Shown here piece after piece: positions 9,103 through 18,225 of a stretch of DNA of 64,000 nucleotides. The notes beneath the pieces were generated by a model. The model saw only the letters and a program-made list of their open reading frames with translations. It did not search any database and had not been told where the DNA came from. The stretch spans positions 186,001-250,000 of the forward strand of contig NZ_JAGGJY010000002.1 of assembly GCF_017873245.1 (NCBI RefSeq). Direction: 5' to 3'. The stretch's first letter is position 1. Each line of letters opens with the position of its first letter. The translations under genes and the position numbers were made by a program. The DNA comes from Clostridium tertium. GTDB lineage: Bacteria > Bacillota > Clostridia > Clostridiales > Clostridiaceae.

Positions 9103-9741
9103 TTAATCTATAAATGTTACAACTTCTTCTAATGGTTTACGTGGTGGCTGTTCTGGAGTATTTTCTTCAGGTAAACCTAAAGCAACCATAGACATAAGTT
9201 CATACCCCTCTTTTTTAAAGTCAATCAAACTTTCAATCTCACTTTTTGCATGAGTAGGTCCTGTCATATAACAAGTTCCATATCCCATTTCTGTTGCCGC
9301 CAATAATATATTTTCCACTGCTGCTCCTATTCCTTGGGCAGCTGATTGTGGTGATAATAATACATCTAAAACTTCTTTTGGTGCATTATTTTCTTTTAAT
9401 ATCTTATACTCTATCATTTTGTATTCACTGCCATATACCAATATCACAACAGGTGCGTTTTTAAAACATGTATAATAATTTATTACACTCATATGTCTTT
9501 TAAAATCTTTTTCATTTTTTGCAAGTTGTCCGATTCTTTCATGGCTTTTAGTAACTATGTTAGCTACTTCATCTATCACTTCTTTATTTTGTAACACAAC
9601 AAAATGCCAGTTTTGTTGATGCTTTGGAGATGGTGCATAAGTTCCAGCTTTTATTATCTCTAATATATCATCTCTTTTCACTAGTATATCCTTAAACTGT
9701 CTTATGCTTTTACGGTTATAAATAAAATCCAAATTTGTCAT
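9103..9741 (-). CDS. Nitroreductase-family flavoprotein
   Basis: This 212-aa protein has the nitroreductase/NADH-dehydrogenase-like FMN fold. The N-terminal RKSIRQF motif at residues 10-16 and the following KAGTYAPSPKHQQNWHF are the FMN phosphate-binding and active-site signature. The central SPQSAAQGIGAAVENILLAA is the dimer and FMN helix, and GYGTCYMTGP completes the pocket. The enzymes reduce nitro compounds, quinones, flavins or enones with NAD(P)H in the cytoplasm. The gene is monocistronic, ends in a probable terminator, and has a long upstream gap. The physiological substrate cannot be told from sequence. Confidence 0.88.
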   Translation of the reverse strand: MTNLDFIYNRKSIRQFKDILVKRDDILEIIKAGTYAPSPKHQQNWHFVVLQNKEVIDEVANIVTKSHERIGQLAKNEKDFKRHMSVINYYTCFKNAPVVILVYGSEYKMIEYKILKENNAPKEVLDVLLSPQSAAQGIGAAVENILLAATEMGYGTCYMTGPTHAKSEIESLIDFKKEGYELMSMVALGLPEENTPEQPPRKPLEEVVTFID

Positions 9742-10238
9742 TAGCTATTCTCCTTATAAAGTTTAATTCTAAAGAAATTATAAATAAAAAGGTATTCTGC
9801 GTCAACTTTTAATCATTTATTCTATTTTATTGGTGCTTTGGAATTTATTATAATCATCTTTTACTTTAGTGAAAATTTTTATTAAGGTTTATCCACTAAT
9901 GCTTAAAGTTTCTTTAACTAATTAATTTAATTCCTATATCATTTTTGACTATCTAATGCAACCTTCCATCTACATTTGCCAACCTTCCTTGTTGTCAAAC
10001 TAAATACTGTAAATATTATCATACTTATAATCGCTAATTTAAAATCATTTATAATACTACTACCATAATAATATTTATCTACTTAATTATCTTAATTAGT
10101 AACATTCTTACTTCTTAATCAATAAAGAGAATATTACTAATTAAGATAAATATATATTGTTTAATGATATTTTTATATTGATTAATAATAAATATTGTAT
10201 TATTATATAATTTATTAATAAATGATTGAGGTGCTATT
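9742..10238. other. Gene-free spacer of about 500 bases with a possible coding remnant
   Basis: No intact gene is visible. Between 9939 and 10082 on the minus strand there are 47 open codons without a start. They encode a hydrophobic stretch (FKLAIISMIIFTVFSL) followed by a basic tail (TTRKVGKCRWKVALDSQK). It looks like the end of a decayed membrane protein but could not be identified. The right end should contain the promoter of the DUF2975 gene (possible TTGATT, 17 bases, TATTAT). Confidence 0.35.
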
Positions 10239-10688
10239 ATGAAACAAAGAACAACAGTTTTTTTAAAATTAGCTATTATTGTTATTAGTATAACAGTTTT
10301 TGCTTTATGTGTATTTGGTTTTTATTTTTTAGCTAATAATTCAGCAAATCCAAATTATGCCTATATACTATATCCAATTTTAATAGGTATATATACATCA
10401 ATAATACCGTTTTATATTGCATTGTATAAATCTTTTAAACTTTTAAACTATATTTCCGAAAACAAAATTTCCTCACAAGCTTCTGTTAAAGCTTTAATTA
10501 GTATAAAATATTGTGCGCTTACAATCAGCACCTTGTATTTATTAGTTATGCCATTCATTATTCTATTGGCAGATAAAGATGATGCACCAGGAGCGATACT
10601 GATAGGAGCCTTACCTATCTTGATTTCAATAATAATTGCAGTATTCGCTAATGGTCTTAAAAAGAAGTTACAGAAAAGTATAGAATAG
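10239..10688 (+). CDS. DUF2975-family membrane protein
   Basis: This 149-aa protein has four hydrophobic segments (about residues 8-32, 42-62, 90-112 and 118-140) joined by short basic loops, as in DUF2975 proteins. The start has GAGGTGC 5-8 bases upstream. In Firmicutes this family is usually encoded next to a small XRE-type helix-turn-helix regulator (YozG-like). No such gene follows here: the gene is followed directly by the repeat-rich stretch at 10700-10920. The function of the family is unknown. Loss of the partner by insertion of repeat DNA is possible but unproved. Confidence 0.72.
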   Translation: MKQRTTVFLKLAIIVISITVFALCVFGFYFLANNSANPNYAYILYPILIGIYTSIIPFYIALYKSFKLLNYISENKISSQASVKALISIKYCALTISTLYLLVMPFIILLADKDDAPGAILIGALPILISIIIAVFANGLKKKLQKSIE

Positions 10689-10703
10689 ACAGGTGACTAT
10701 TGG

Positions 10704-10920
10704 CTATCTCATTATATTAAATTCGAATATAATGAGAAGATAAATAGTATATGTCCATAAACTATTTATCTTCTCCATCTTATACCTTGCCACTTAAGAT
10801 TATCCAATGAAGATTTAGCCTCATTAATGATATGCATTAACTTCATAATTGTATTCGATATTATATTAAATTCGAAAAGTTACTACATATCATTAAGTTT
10901 AATTGGTAATTTATAATCTA
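10704..10920. repeat. Dispersed intergenic repeat, copy B, with two hairpins
   Basis: The block 10761-10840 matches 226-305, and 10847-10866 matches 434-453. Two perfect hairpins precede or overlap the block: CTCATTATATT with AATATAATGAG (10708-10737), and AGATAAATAGT with ACTATTTATCT (about 10738-10772). The segment AATATAATGAGAA recurs in copy A at 321-330. The layout is modular, as in REP-like or MITE-like families. The first hairpin can also act as terminator for the DUF2975 gene. Confidence 0.55.
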
Positions 10921-10926
10921 TAAAAG

Positions 10927-13006
10927 CTAACTTATATATTTTGCTGTTAATGATTCTTTACAGTTACATAGCTCCTTTGGTGTTCCCTCAAATATTATTT
11001 CTCCACCTCTTGTTCCACCCTCAGGTCCCATATCAATAATCCAATCTGCTCTTTTTATTACATCTATATTATGTTCAATTATTATAACTGTATTTCCTCT
11101 ATCTACAATGCCTTCTATTATATTAACAAACTTTTCTATATCAGACATATGAAGACCTGTTGTAGGTTCATCTAAAATATATATTGAACTCTTATTATGT
11201 AACTCACTAGCAAGCTTTAACCTTTGACACTCACCTCCAGATAGTGTATCAAGTGTTTGACCTAAAGTTAAATATCCAATTCCCATATCTTCAATAGATT
11301 GTAGCTTTGTCTTTATTGGTTTTATATCAAAAAATTCAATTGCTTCTGTAACTGACATTTCAAGAACTTCTATTACGTTCTTTCCTTGGAATCTATAATC
11401 TAAAACTTCTTTTTTAAATTTTTTACCTTCACAGACATCACAAGTACTCTTTATATTTTCCATAAATGCAAGATTTGTCTCTATAACTCCAGTTCCATTA
11501 CAGTTTTCACAAGCTCCTTCTGAATTCGAACTAAACAATGATACATTAACATTATTTACTTTTGAAAAGGCTTTTCTTATATTGTCCATAATTCCACTAT
11601 ATGTTGCTAAACTAGATCTGGAATTAGCTGATACAGGGCTTTGATCTATAAGTACAGCATCTTTATTTTGTTTTAAAAATTCATATTTAATTAATGTACT
11701 TTTCCCTGAACCTGCAACACCTGTTACTAAGGTTAATATTCCTTTAGGTATTGTCACCGATACATTTTTCAAATTGTTCCTATTACCATTTACAACTTCT
11801 AAGTATCCCTTATGTTCTCTTACGTTTTCCTTAATAGTTAAAGCTTTATTTAATGTATTTCCAGTTAAAGTCCGTGATGTAAGAAGATTTTCATAGCTTC
11901 CTTCATATACAATTTCTCCACCATATCTTCCTGCTCTTGGTCCTACATCAATAATATGATCTGCAATTTTTATAACATCTGGATCATGCTCAACAACTAT
12001 TACTGTATTACCTTTATCACGTAATTTTATCAAAAGATCATTTAATTTATGTACATCTCTTGGATGAAGCCCTACACTTGGCTCATCAAATATATACATT
12101 AAATCTATAAGGTTACTATTTAAGTACTTTACCATTTTTATACGTTGAGATTCCCCACCAGATAATGTTGATGTTTCTCTATCTAAAGTTAAGTACCCAA
12201 GTCCTATATCAATTATGTTATTCAATTTTTCTACTATTCCTTTTATCAAAAGCTCCGCTTCTGGCTCATTTATTTCCTTTATCACTTTAACTAATTCATC
12301 AATTTGCATACTAGTTAAATCTGCAATATTATATCCATTAATTAAGCAATCATAAACTCTTTGATGAAGTCTTCTTCCATGACAAAGAGGACATTTGTCT
12401 TCTATAAGTAACTTACTTAACTTTTTCTTTGTTGCTTCAGATGTATCACCTTGCTTACCTAAATATAATCTATTAAACTTATTCATTAATCCTTCATAGG
12501 TTATATTTGTTGTACCTGTTTCATCTATTTGAATCTTATGTGACTCTCCATATAAAAATTTTTCTAATTCTTCCTTTGTATAATCCTTTATTTTCTTATC
12601 ATTATCAAAATAACCCGATTGAGCAAATATCTTCCAGTGCCAAGAACCTACTCCAAAGCCTGAAAGTAAAATAGCTCCTTCATTTAATGACTTATTCATA
12701 TCAAGTATTTCATCCATATTAGGAACTAACTTCTTCCCAAGTCCTTCACATTCTGGGCACATTCCATTAATATCATTAAAAGAAAACATATTGGCTTTTC
12801 CTATATAAGTACTTCCAAATCTTGAATATAAAGCTCTTAAATATGAATTTATATCTGTAATAGTACCTAAAGTTAATCTTGAATTACCTCCAAGTCTACT
12901 TTGATCAATAATAATTGGCGTTGATAAATTTTCTATATGATCCGCCTTAGCTTCTCAATACTTAGGTAAAAAATTTCTAAGTCCTTCTTCTAAATCACAC
13001 GAGAAA
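10927..13006 (-). pseudogene. UvrA-like ABC excinuclease paralogue, N-terminally truncated and with an in-frame stop
   Basis: The open part from the ATG at 12789 encodes 620 aa with the first-half ABC signature GGESQRIKMV and Walker B IFDEPSVGLHP. It also has two CxxC zinc modules (CPLCHGRR, CENCNGTG…CDVCEGKK), the second Walker A GVAGSGKST, signature GGECQRLKLA and ILDEPTTGLH. Upstream of that ATG the same frame continues with family sequence (SRLGGNSRLTLGTITDINSY). A TGA at 12955-12957 interrupts it where a Ser codon is expected (LPKY-stop-EAKADH). About 15 more codons are recognisable to about 13006. The first Walker A region, about 80-90 residues, is missing. The family is the short UvrA-like group (around 750 aa) often linked to drug resistance. 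The remaining ORF is unlikely to be functional. Confidence 0.8.
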
Positions 13007-13318
13007 TTATATCATATAAAATAAACTCTGGTGCACAAGTGTAAGGTTTGTATTCATTACTATATCTAATTTTATATATTCTTATGAGATTATAACATAT
13101 AAATACTTATCTGATACTATAATATAAAGTTTCCTAATATTAAATTAAATCATTACATGAGATCTTTTATATTTTTTAATGAAATATTATTTAAATTTAA
13201 TAGATTCTAATATTTATTAATTTGCTTTATATAAAAAATAAGAGCCGTTATAATATATAACGGCCCCTAATAAAAGTATAGCAAAATTTATAAATATATT
13301 TTATCTATTAACTAATGA
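13007..13318. other. Gene-free spacer, 312 bases
   Basis: It lies where the 5' end of the UvrA-like gene should be, yet no further family sequence could be recognised. It contains the GH130 terminator at 13230-13264 and otherwise plain AT-rich sequence. Confidence 0.5.
13230..13264 (-). terminator. Terminator of the mannoside-phosphorylase operon
   Basis: GCCGTTATA and TATAACGGC form a 9-bp stem with a short loop, followed on the minus strand by CTCTTATTTTTTAT. It lies about 55 bases after the GH130 stop codon. Confidence 0.8.
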
Positions 13319-14338
13319 TTATTTAAATTCTATTTCATCTCCATATACTAACTCAGAATTTTCTTTTATATATTGAACTAACTCATCAACTTGTGTATAT
13401 GCTACTGCTACATAAGTATCTGCTGCTCCATAATAAATAGCCATCCTTCCAGTTTCAGCATCTTGTAATGTTGCACAAGGGAATGCTACATTTGGAACAA
13501 ACCCTGTTGTTTCATAATCCTTTTCTGGAGTTAATAGGTAGTCTCTTGTTCTATATAAAACTTTTGAAGGATTTTCTTTATCTAAAATTGCAGCTCCCAT
13601 ACTATAAACAAATCCATTACAAGTTCCAGATACACCATGATAAATCATTAACCATCCTTCTGATGTTTCTATTGGAGTTGTTCCTCCACCAATTTTAGTT
13701 CCTTGCCACCAGCCTGAGCCACCTTTACTCATAACTCTTCTATGTCTTCCCCAGTGAACTAAATCTGGACTTTCACTTATAAATATATCTCCAAAAAGAG
13801 TATGCCCACTATCACTCGGTCTGCTTAAAAGCATGTATTTTCCATTAACTTTTCTTGGGAATAAAACTCCATTTCTGTTAAATGGAATAAATGGATTTTC
13901 AAGCCTAACAAATTCTTTAAAGTCTTTTGTTGTTCCAAGCCCAAGTGCAGCTCCGCCAAATTCAGCACACCAAACAATATAATAAGTATCTTCAATTTTA
14001 ACTAATCTTGGATCATAAGAATAGTTTGGTTGATAATCATTTCCATCTTCATCTTTCCAATGAATTTCTTCATCTTCAATATCCCAATCTAGTCCATCTT
14101 TACTTCTACCAACATGTAGTTGTGGCTTACCATTTTTATGATCTGCTCTAAATATTCCTATAAATCCATCTTCATAAGGTAATACTGCGCTATTAAATAT
14201 TCTTGCTGATTTCTTTGTAGGATTCCAGTTTATAATTGGATTACCATCATGTCTCCATATAACTCCATCAAAGCCTTCTGGCTTATCTTGCCAAGGCATA
14301 TTACTTAATTTTTCTCCAAATATCTTTACTTTTTCCAT
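13319..14338 (-). CDS. Glycoside hydrolase family 130 (beta-mannoside phosphorylase type)
   Basis: This 339-aa protein fits GH130, five-bladed propeller enzymes that use inorganic phosphate to split beta-mannosides and release mannose 1-phosphate. Family marks are WRHDGNPII near residue 28, FNSAVLPYEDGFIGIFRAD, the SYDPRLVKIEDTYYI strand with the conserved Asp that acts as general acid, GRNGV-like FNRNGVLFPRKVNGKY, and GWWQGTKIGGGTTPI, which carries phosphate-site residues. There is no signal peptide, so it works in the cytoplasm on imported oligosaccharides. Two esterases are encoded directly upstream on the same strand, consistent with processing of acetylated mannan fragments. Specificity (Man-GlcNAc, Man-Glc or mannobiose) cannot be told here. 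Confidence 0.88.
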   Translation of the reverse strand: MEKVKIFGEKLSNMPWQDKPEGFDGVIWRHDGNPIINWNPTKKSARIFNSAVLPYEDGFIGIFRADHKNGKPQLHVGRSKDGLDWDIEDEEIHWKDEDGNDYQPNYSYDPRLVKIEDTYYIVWCAEFGGAALGLGTTKDFKEFVRLENPFIPFNRNGVLFPRKVNGKYMLLSRPSDSGHTLFGDIFISESPDLVHWGRHRRVMSKGGSGWWQGTKIGGGTTPIETSEGWLMIYHGVSGTCNGFVYSMGAAILDKENPSKVLYRTRDYLLTPEKDYETTGFVPNVAFPCATLQDAETGRMAIYYGAADTYVAVAYTQVDELVQYIKENSELVYGDEIEFK

Positions 14339-14538
14339 AAAAATCCTCCCAATCTTACTGTTTTCAAATTAAATATTCCTATATTGAATATAAATTAATA
14401 ATTTTACTAGCTAAACAAACTTGTTAACAATTACATATTAAATTTACTATCTATTAACTTTAATTTCTATATTTAAGCTGTTTATACTTTATTATTGTTT
14501 ATATTTCTGTAATAATGTTATATTTTTTAATAACAAAC

Positions 14539-15621
14539 TTACTTCCATATACATTCTCCAAAAGATTCTATATAGCTAGTTAATTCATTTGCCATTTCCT
14601 CTGCTTCCGGAATTCTTATGTGACCTGGAGTTCCACATCCATTTCTCTTAAACTTATATCTAACTATCTTTTCATCATTTAACTTATCAACCATTTCATC
14701 AAGAGCATCATCCCACCCCTTACTATGATCTAAAATAGTTGTTATAACTATAAATAAAGCATCTGGATATTTGCTTCTTAAATCTGTTATTATCTCGGCA
14801 TATTTAGATTTCCATATTTCCCTTTTTTCTCTATTCTTATCTATATAATTTTCAGGATGAGCATCATTTTGTCCTAGTGCCATAATTACTACATGTGGTG
14901 TATATCTTGAAAAATCCCAATCATTACAATATCCAAGCTCTGGGTTATATCTAAGCTTATCGTAAGTAGATTCTGCACCTAAATACCCTCTATCTGGATT
15001 AAAATAACCAGTTCCATCCATTACTGCAATTCCACCTTGAGCATTATTATTAATTTCTGCTCCTAAGTTTTTTGCTGTTATCATTGAATATGAATACCAT
15101 GAATTAGAGTAAATTCCTTCATGCCCTTCTGGATCTACTTTACCAACATAATCAAGTGCTTCAGATACTTCTCCTGCTGAAACTGAATCACCAAAGCACT
15201 CAATTCTTCTATTATATTTTTGCTTTGTTTCTTCAGTATAAGAATCTTTATCTATTATGATTCCGTAAAAGTCAAAATAATGAGCTGAATCAGATCTTTT
15301 ATACAAAATTAACTCATGTAATTTATCCTCTAAATCTTCTGCAATATCTATTACTATATCTTTATAATGCTCTTTTATTACAACTTTGCCCTCTATTTCA
15401 TTATCAATAATAAATCCAATAGCATTTTCATAATGATTATGGTAATTCTTTAAAGCAACTTTTAAACTTGTCCCGCTAAATTTAATTTTTATCATGCTAC
15501 CAGCGTAAATAATTGTTGGTGTCTTCGAATTTTCAAAATCAATTCTTCCCATATATTTATAATGAGAATTATCAGCTTCTATAAATTTATAATCTTTCAT
15601 ATTAAATTCTTCTAAGTACAT
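14539..15621 (-). CDS. CE2-like acetyl esterase (N-terminal jelly roll plus SGNH hydrolase)
   Basis: This 360-aa protein has two domains. Residues of about 1-125 are beta-rich, like the carbohydrate-binding jelly roll of carbohydrate esterase family 2. From about residue 140 an SGNH hydrolase follows. Its blocks are ECFGDSVSAGE (Ser nucleophile), NNAQGGIAV (Gly), VIMALGQNDAHP (Asn) and TPGHIRIPEAEEMA (His). CE2 enzymes remove acetyl groups from xylan or glucomannan. No signal peptide is visible, so imported oligosaccharides are the likely substrate. The start at 15621 has TAGGAGG about 9 bases upstream. The stop of the next upstream esterase lies 13 bases before it, so the two form an operon leading to the GH130 gene 200 bases downstream. 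Confidence 0.82.
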   Translation of the reverse strand: MYLEEFNMKDYKFIEADNSHYKYMGRIDFENSKTPTIIYAGSMIKIKFSGTSLKVALKNYHNHYENAIGFIIDNEIEGKVVIKEHYKDIVIDIAEDLEDKLHELILYKRSDSAHYFDFYGIIIDKDSYTEETKQKYNRRIECFGDSVSAGEVSEALDYVGKVDPEGHEGIYSNSWYSYSMITAKNLGAEINNNAQGGIAVMDGTGYFNPDRGYLGAESTYDKLRYNPELGYCNDWDFSRYTPHVVIMALGQNDAHPENYIDKNREKREIWKSKYAEIITDLRSKYPDALFIVITTILDHSKGWDDALDEMVDKLNDEKIVRYKFKRNGCGTPGHIRIPEAEEMANELTSYIESFGECIWK

Positions 15622-15634
15622 AAATCCTTGCCTC

Positions 15635-16756
15635 CTAAGATACTAAAAATCCCATTATATATGTTTCTGTTAATTTTTCTTCATCAACTACACTTATTTG
15701 AATCTTATGATTAGATGTATTTTCAGATTCAACTAATAACTCTGTTGCCGAATAATCTCCCCATCCATCTTCGAAGTAAGTATCAATTATAATCGGATCA
15801 TTTTCATCTACTATTACTTCTATTTCACCTGCTGTTTCTTTAATTGATTTTTTATATAATAAAAATATATTTTTTCCTTCAATATTAACTGATAAGGATG
15901 CTGTCTTTCCTTTTTCTAAATTGCATTTCCATCCATCCTGGAATACTTGGAAGCCTTCATTATCTTTAATAAATCCTTCTATTTTACTAACTTCTAAACA
16001 CTTATTATTTTCTATAAATCCATTCTTATATTTTTCTCCAAAGACTGTGCTTTCAAAATCGATTTCTTTTTTATCAATCTTAGTATTATCAGTTTTATTA
16101 ATATCATCTAATACGTTTTTTATAAAATCAATTAATAGCTCTGATATTATGAAATGACCATAATCATTTGGATGAACTTCATCAGTAGCCACGTCTCTCC
16201 ATTTAAAATTTCCTTTTTCTATTTCTGAGTGTACAGTATCTCTGAAGCTTATCATTGGAATATTATATTTTTTCCCAATTTCTATTTGCTGAGCTTGTAC
16301 ATTACTTCCATCGAAATTACTCATAAATACTTCCACTATAGCTGGAGGATTTTCTATTGATAATATACTTCTTATTAAGCTTTCATAAGCTACCTTGTCA
16401 TAAATAGTACTTTTATCGTTTACAGCAAAGTCAATAAATATTATATCTGGATTTTTATCTAATACTTGTCTTTGAACTCTATGAACTCCTATAATTGATC
16501 CAGTTGCTCCAACACCTGCATTTATAAAATTGACATTTGTATTGCTAAACGTATCTTTAAACCATAAATATGCTCTACTTGCATAGCAATTTTCCTGTCT
16601 AGTTGCATTACATCCTTGAGTTATAGACCCGCCTAAAAAAGCTACTGTTATATCTTGTCCACTTTGTGCTTTCTTTAAAACCTCAGTAAGTCTTGATATA
16701 TCCCCTTTACTAACTAATGAGTTCTTTATCATTTCTTTAGTAATTACATACTCCAT
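15635..16756 (-). CDS. SGNH/GDSL hydrolase (carbohydrate esterase-like)
   Basis: The start at 16756 is preferred because GGAGG lies 6 bases upstream; a longer frame to 16780 lacks a site. The 373-aa protein begins with an SGNH domain: VAFLGGSITQGCNAT (Ser), NAGVGATGS (Gly), FIDFAVNDKS (Asn) and DEVHPNDYGHFI (the catalytic Asp and His). A beta-rich C-terminal part of about 150 residues follows and may bind carbohydrate. No export signal is seen. It is first in the operon with the CE2-like esterase and GH130. A second deacetylase of different positional specificity acting on mannan-type oligosaccharides would fit. This pathway is inference from context. Confidence 0.82.
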   Translation of the reverse strand: MEYVITKEMIKNSLVSKGDISRLTEVLKKAQSGQDITVAFLGGSITQGCNATRQENCYASRAYLWFKDTFSNTNVNFINAGVGATGSIIGVHRVQRQVLDKNPDIIFIDFAVNDKSTIYDKVAYESLIRSILSIENPPAIVEVFMSNFDGSNVQAQQIEIGKKYNIPMISFRDTVHSEIEKGNFKWRDVATDEVHPNDYGHFIISELLIDFIKNVLDDINKTDNTKIDKKEIDFESTVFGEKYKNGFIENNKCLEVSKIEGFIKDNEGFQVFQDGWKCNLEKGKTASLSVNIEGKNIFLLYKKSIKETAGEIEVIVDENDPIIIDTYFEDGWGDYSATELLVESENTSNHKIQISVVDEEKLTETYIMGFLVS

Positions 16757-16985
16757 ATTAAACCTCCATAAAAACGTCAATATAACTTGTTAAAATCTTA
16801 CATACAATTGTATATCTTTTATCAAAAAAAATATATATTTTCTTATTATTTCTATATAAATCTGAATATTTGCTTATAATGATCTCATAAATTACTCAAT
16901 TTAATTAACATTTCATTTATACATTTTATATACTGTAATATGAATCAAAAGATAAAATAATAATTATTATGGAGATGAGATAACT

Positions 16986-17612
16986 ATGTTAAATAAATTA
17001 AATCCTGAAAATCCTTTTATGCCATCGGGCAATAATGTAATACAAGAATGTTCAAGTCTTTTATATAGAATACCAGTTTTTCTTAGCCATCCAAGTAGAT
17101 TAAATTCAATTCAACAAGAATTTGTAAGCACTATCATTATGGAAATCAAAAAAGCCCTACTACTTCCTAGAACCCTTCCAGTTTCTGAACAATATCCTGA
17201 ACCACCACTAACTAATATAAGAAGAATGATATTATCAAGCTACGGCTTTATAGCTCTTAACCTCGCTCAAAGAGAAGTTAGAGCATTAGAAAACAATTTA
17301 GGAGAAGAACTAAATTTCACAACTTGGGAGGGTAGTCCTTTTGCTCAAATTGAACCTGCTATGGCTTTTCAATTTGGTCTTCCTATGCTTTTAATTAGAG
17401 AATCAACGGTTGAACAAACTGGAATTTGGTCCTTTGGAATAGGACCTTTCTTATTGCTAGAATGGAATCCGAATTTACCTTTAGAGGATTTTTTTAATAG
17501 TACTGCTTGGTTACAAATTTTTCAAAATTGGATTTCTCAAGTTAGAAATGGATTTTATCTTCAAACTCAACCACCTTTTAAATATACTTGTACTAGAGAT
17601 GGCGTGAATTAA
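16986..17612 (+). CDS. Conserved hypothetical protein, 208 aa
   Basis: I do not recognise a characterised family. The protein is soluble, has no signal peptide or membrane segment, and starts after GGAGATGAGATAACT. The central part (about residues 75-145) alternates hydrophobic strands and helices: RRMILSSYGFIALNLA, then TTWEGSPFAQIEPAMAFQFG, then LPMLLIRES. The pattern of a Ser/Pro followed by E-x-x-x-A-x-x-x-G-L-P-hhhh resembles Rossmann-like nucleotide-binding folds such as TIR, SLOG or nucleoside deoxyribosyltransferase domains, where a Glu is catalytic. That is a suggestion from pattern only. It stands alone between two terminators, divergent from the esterase operon. Confidence 0.65.
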   Translation: MLNKLNPENPFMPSGNNVIQECSSLLYRIPVFLSHPSRLNSIQQEFVSTIIMEIKKALLLPRTLPVSEQYPEPPLTNIRRMILSSYGFIALNLAQREVRALENNLGEELNFTTWEGSPFAQIEPAMAFQFGLPMLLIRESTVEQTGIWSFGIGPFLLLEWNPNLPLEDFFNSTAWLQIFQNWISQVRNGFYLQTQPPFKYTCTRDGVN

Positions 17613-17656
17613 TGTAAATATGTAAAAATTTAATAATATTAAAATATATAAGTCTA

Positions 17657-17686
17657 GGACTGTATAAACTTTATTTTATACAGTCC
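17657..17686 (+). terminator. Terminator of the 208-aa hypothetical gene
   Basis: GGACTGTATAAA pairs with TTTATACAGTCC around a 6-base loop; the tail is CATACTATTTCTC, only moderately T-rich. Confidence 0.65.
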
Positions 17687-17913
17687 CATACTATTTCTCA
17701 CTTCAAAATTATCTAGTATAGTACCTAGTTCCGGGCAACTAATTATCCTGCAAAATAATATTTATAAGAAAATTATTCATTCCATTGTATTTAATTAATT
17801 ATACAAAAATTAATAACACTTATACTAAAAACCACTACTATTCTAATTTCACACCCACTAAAATAAACAAACTATATATTACTAATTTGCTTTAATTTAC
17901 ACTTGCTTTTAGG

Positions 17914-17944
17914 TGAATATCAAAAACTCTTTACGCAAATAATA
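17914..17944 (+). promoter_or_regulatory. Sigma-G-like (forespore) promoter
   Basis: TGAATA at 17914-17919, an 18-base spacer, and AATAATA at 17938-17944 match the B. subtilis sigma-G consensus (TGAATA, 17-18 bases, CATACTA) at 6 of 6 and 5 of 7 positions. The start of transcription would fall about 20 bases before the ATG at 17971. Confidence 0.5.
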
Positions 17945-17970
17945 AGTATTGAATTAAGGTGGTGATATAT

Positions 17971-18072
17971 ATGGGAAGTTCTCAATATAACAAGAATAAA
18001 AATAACAAGAGTAACTTTGGCCAAAATAGGGACAACAATAATAAAGATAAGGGAAATAATCAAGTAAAATAA
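17971..18072 (+). CDS. Small Asn/Lys-rich protein, candidate minor spore protein (33 aa)
   Basis: The 33-aa product begins MGSSQYNKNKNNKSNFGQN and is almost wholly hydrophilic: about a third Asn, many Lys, a few Gln and Gly, a single Phe and a single Tyr, no Cys. The ribosome-binding site GGTGGTGAT is 5 bases before the ATG. A strong terminator follows, and a sigma-G-like promoter precedes it. Small basic, Asn/Gln/Gly-rich proteins with forespore promoters are typical of minor acid-soluble spore proteins (the SspJ/K/L/M type). It is not an alpha/beta SASP, because the GPR cleavage site is absent. Its identity as a spore protein is inference from promoter and composition. Confidence 0.6.
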   Translation: MGSSQYNKNKNNKSNFGQNRDNNNKDKGNNQVK

Positions 18073-18128
18073 TGTTATATCAAATTTTGTAATTGATAAA
18101 AAACATTTGAATTTTTATTAATATTAAA

Positions 18129-18175
18129 ATGACAACAAATATACTATATTAGTATATTTGTTGTCATTATTTTTA
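18129..18175. terminator. Strong bidirectional terminator
   Basis: ATGACAACAAATATACTA pairs with TAGTATATTTGTTGTCAT across a tiny loop, an 18-bp stem followed by TATTTTTA. It serves the small spore-type gene on plus and the secreted-protein gene on minus. Confidence 0.85.
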
Positions 18176-18225
18176 TAGAAGCATTTATAAAGAAATTTAA
18201 TAGTCATTAAAATTAAAAAACAAAT

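Larger units (their letters stand above)
17613..17970. other. Gene-free spacer, 358 bases
   Basis: It contains the terminator of the 208-aa hypothetical gene and, at its right end, the sigma-G-like promoter listed at 17914-17944. The middle shows nothing recognisable. Confidence 0.5.
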
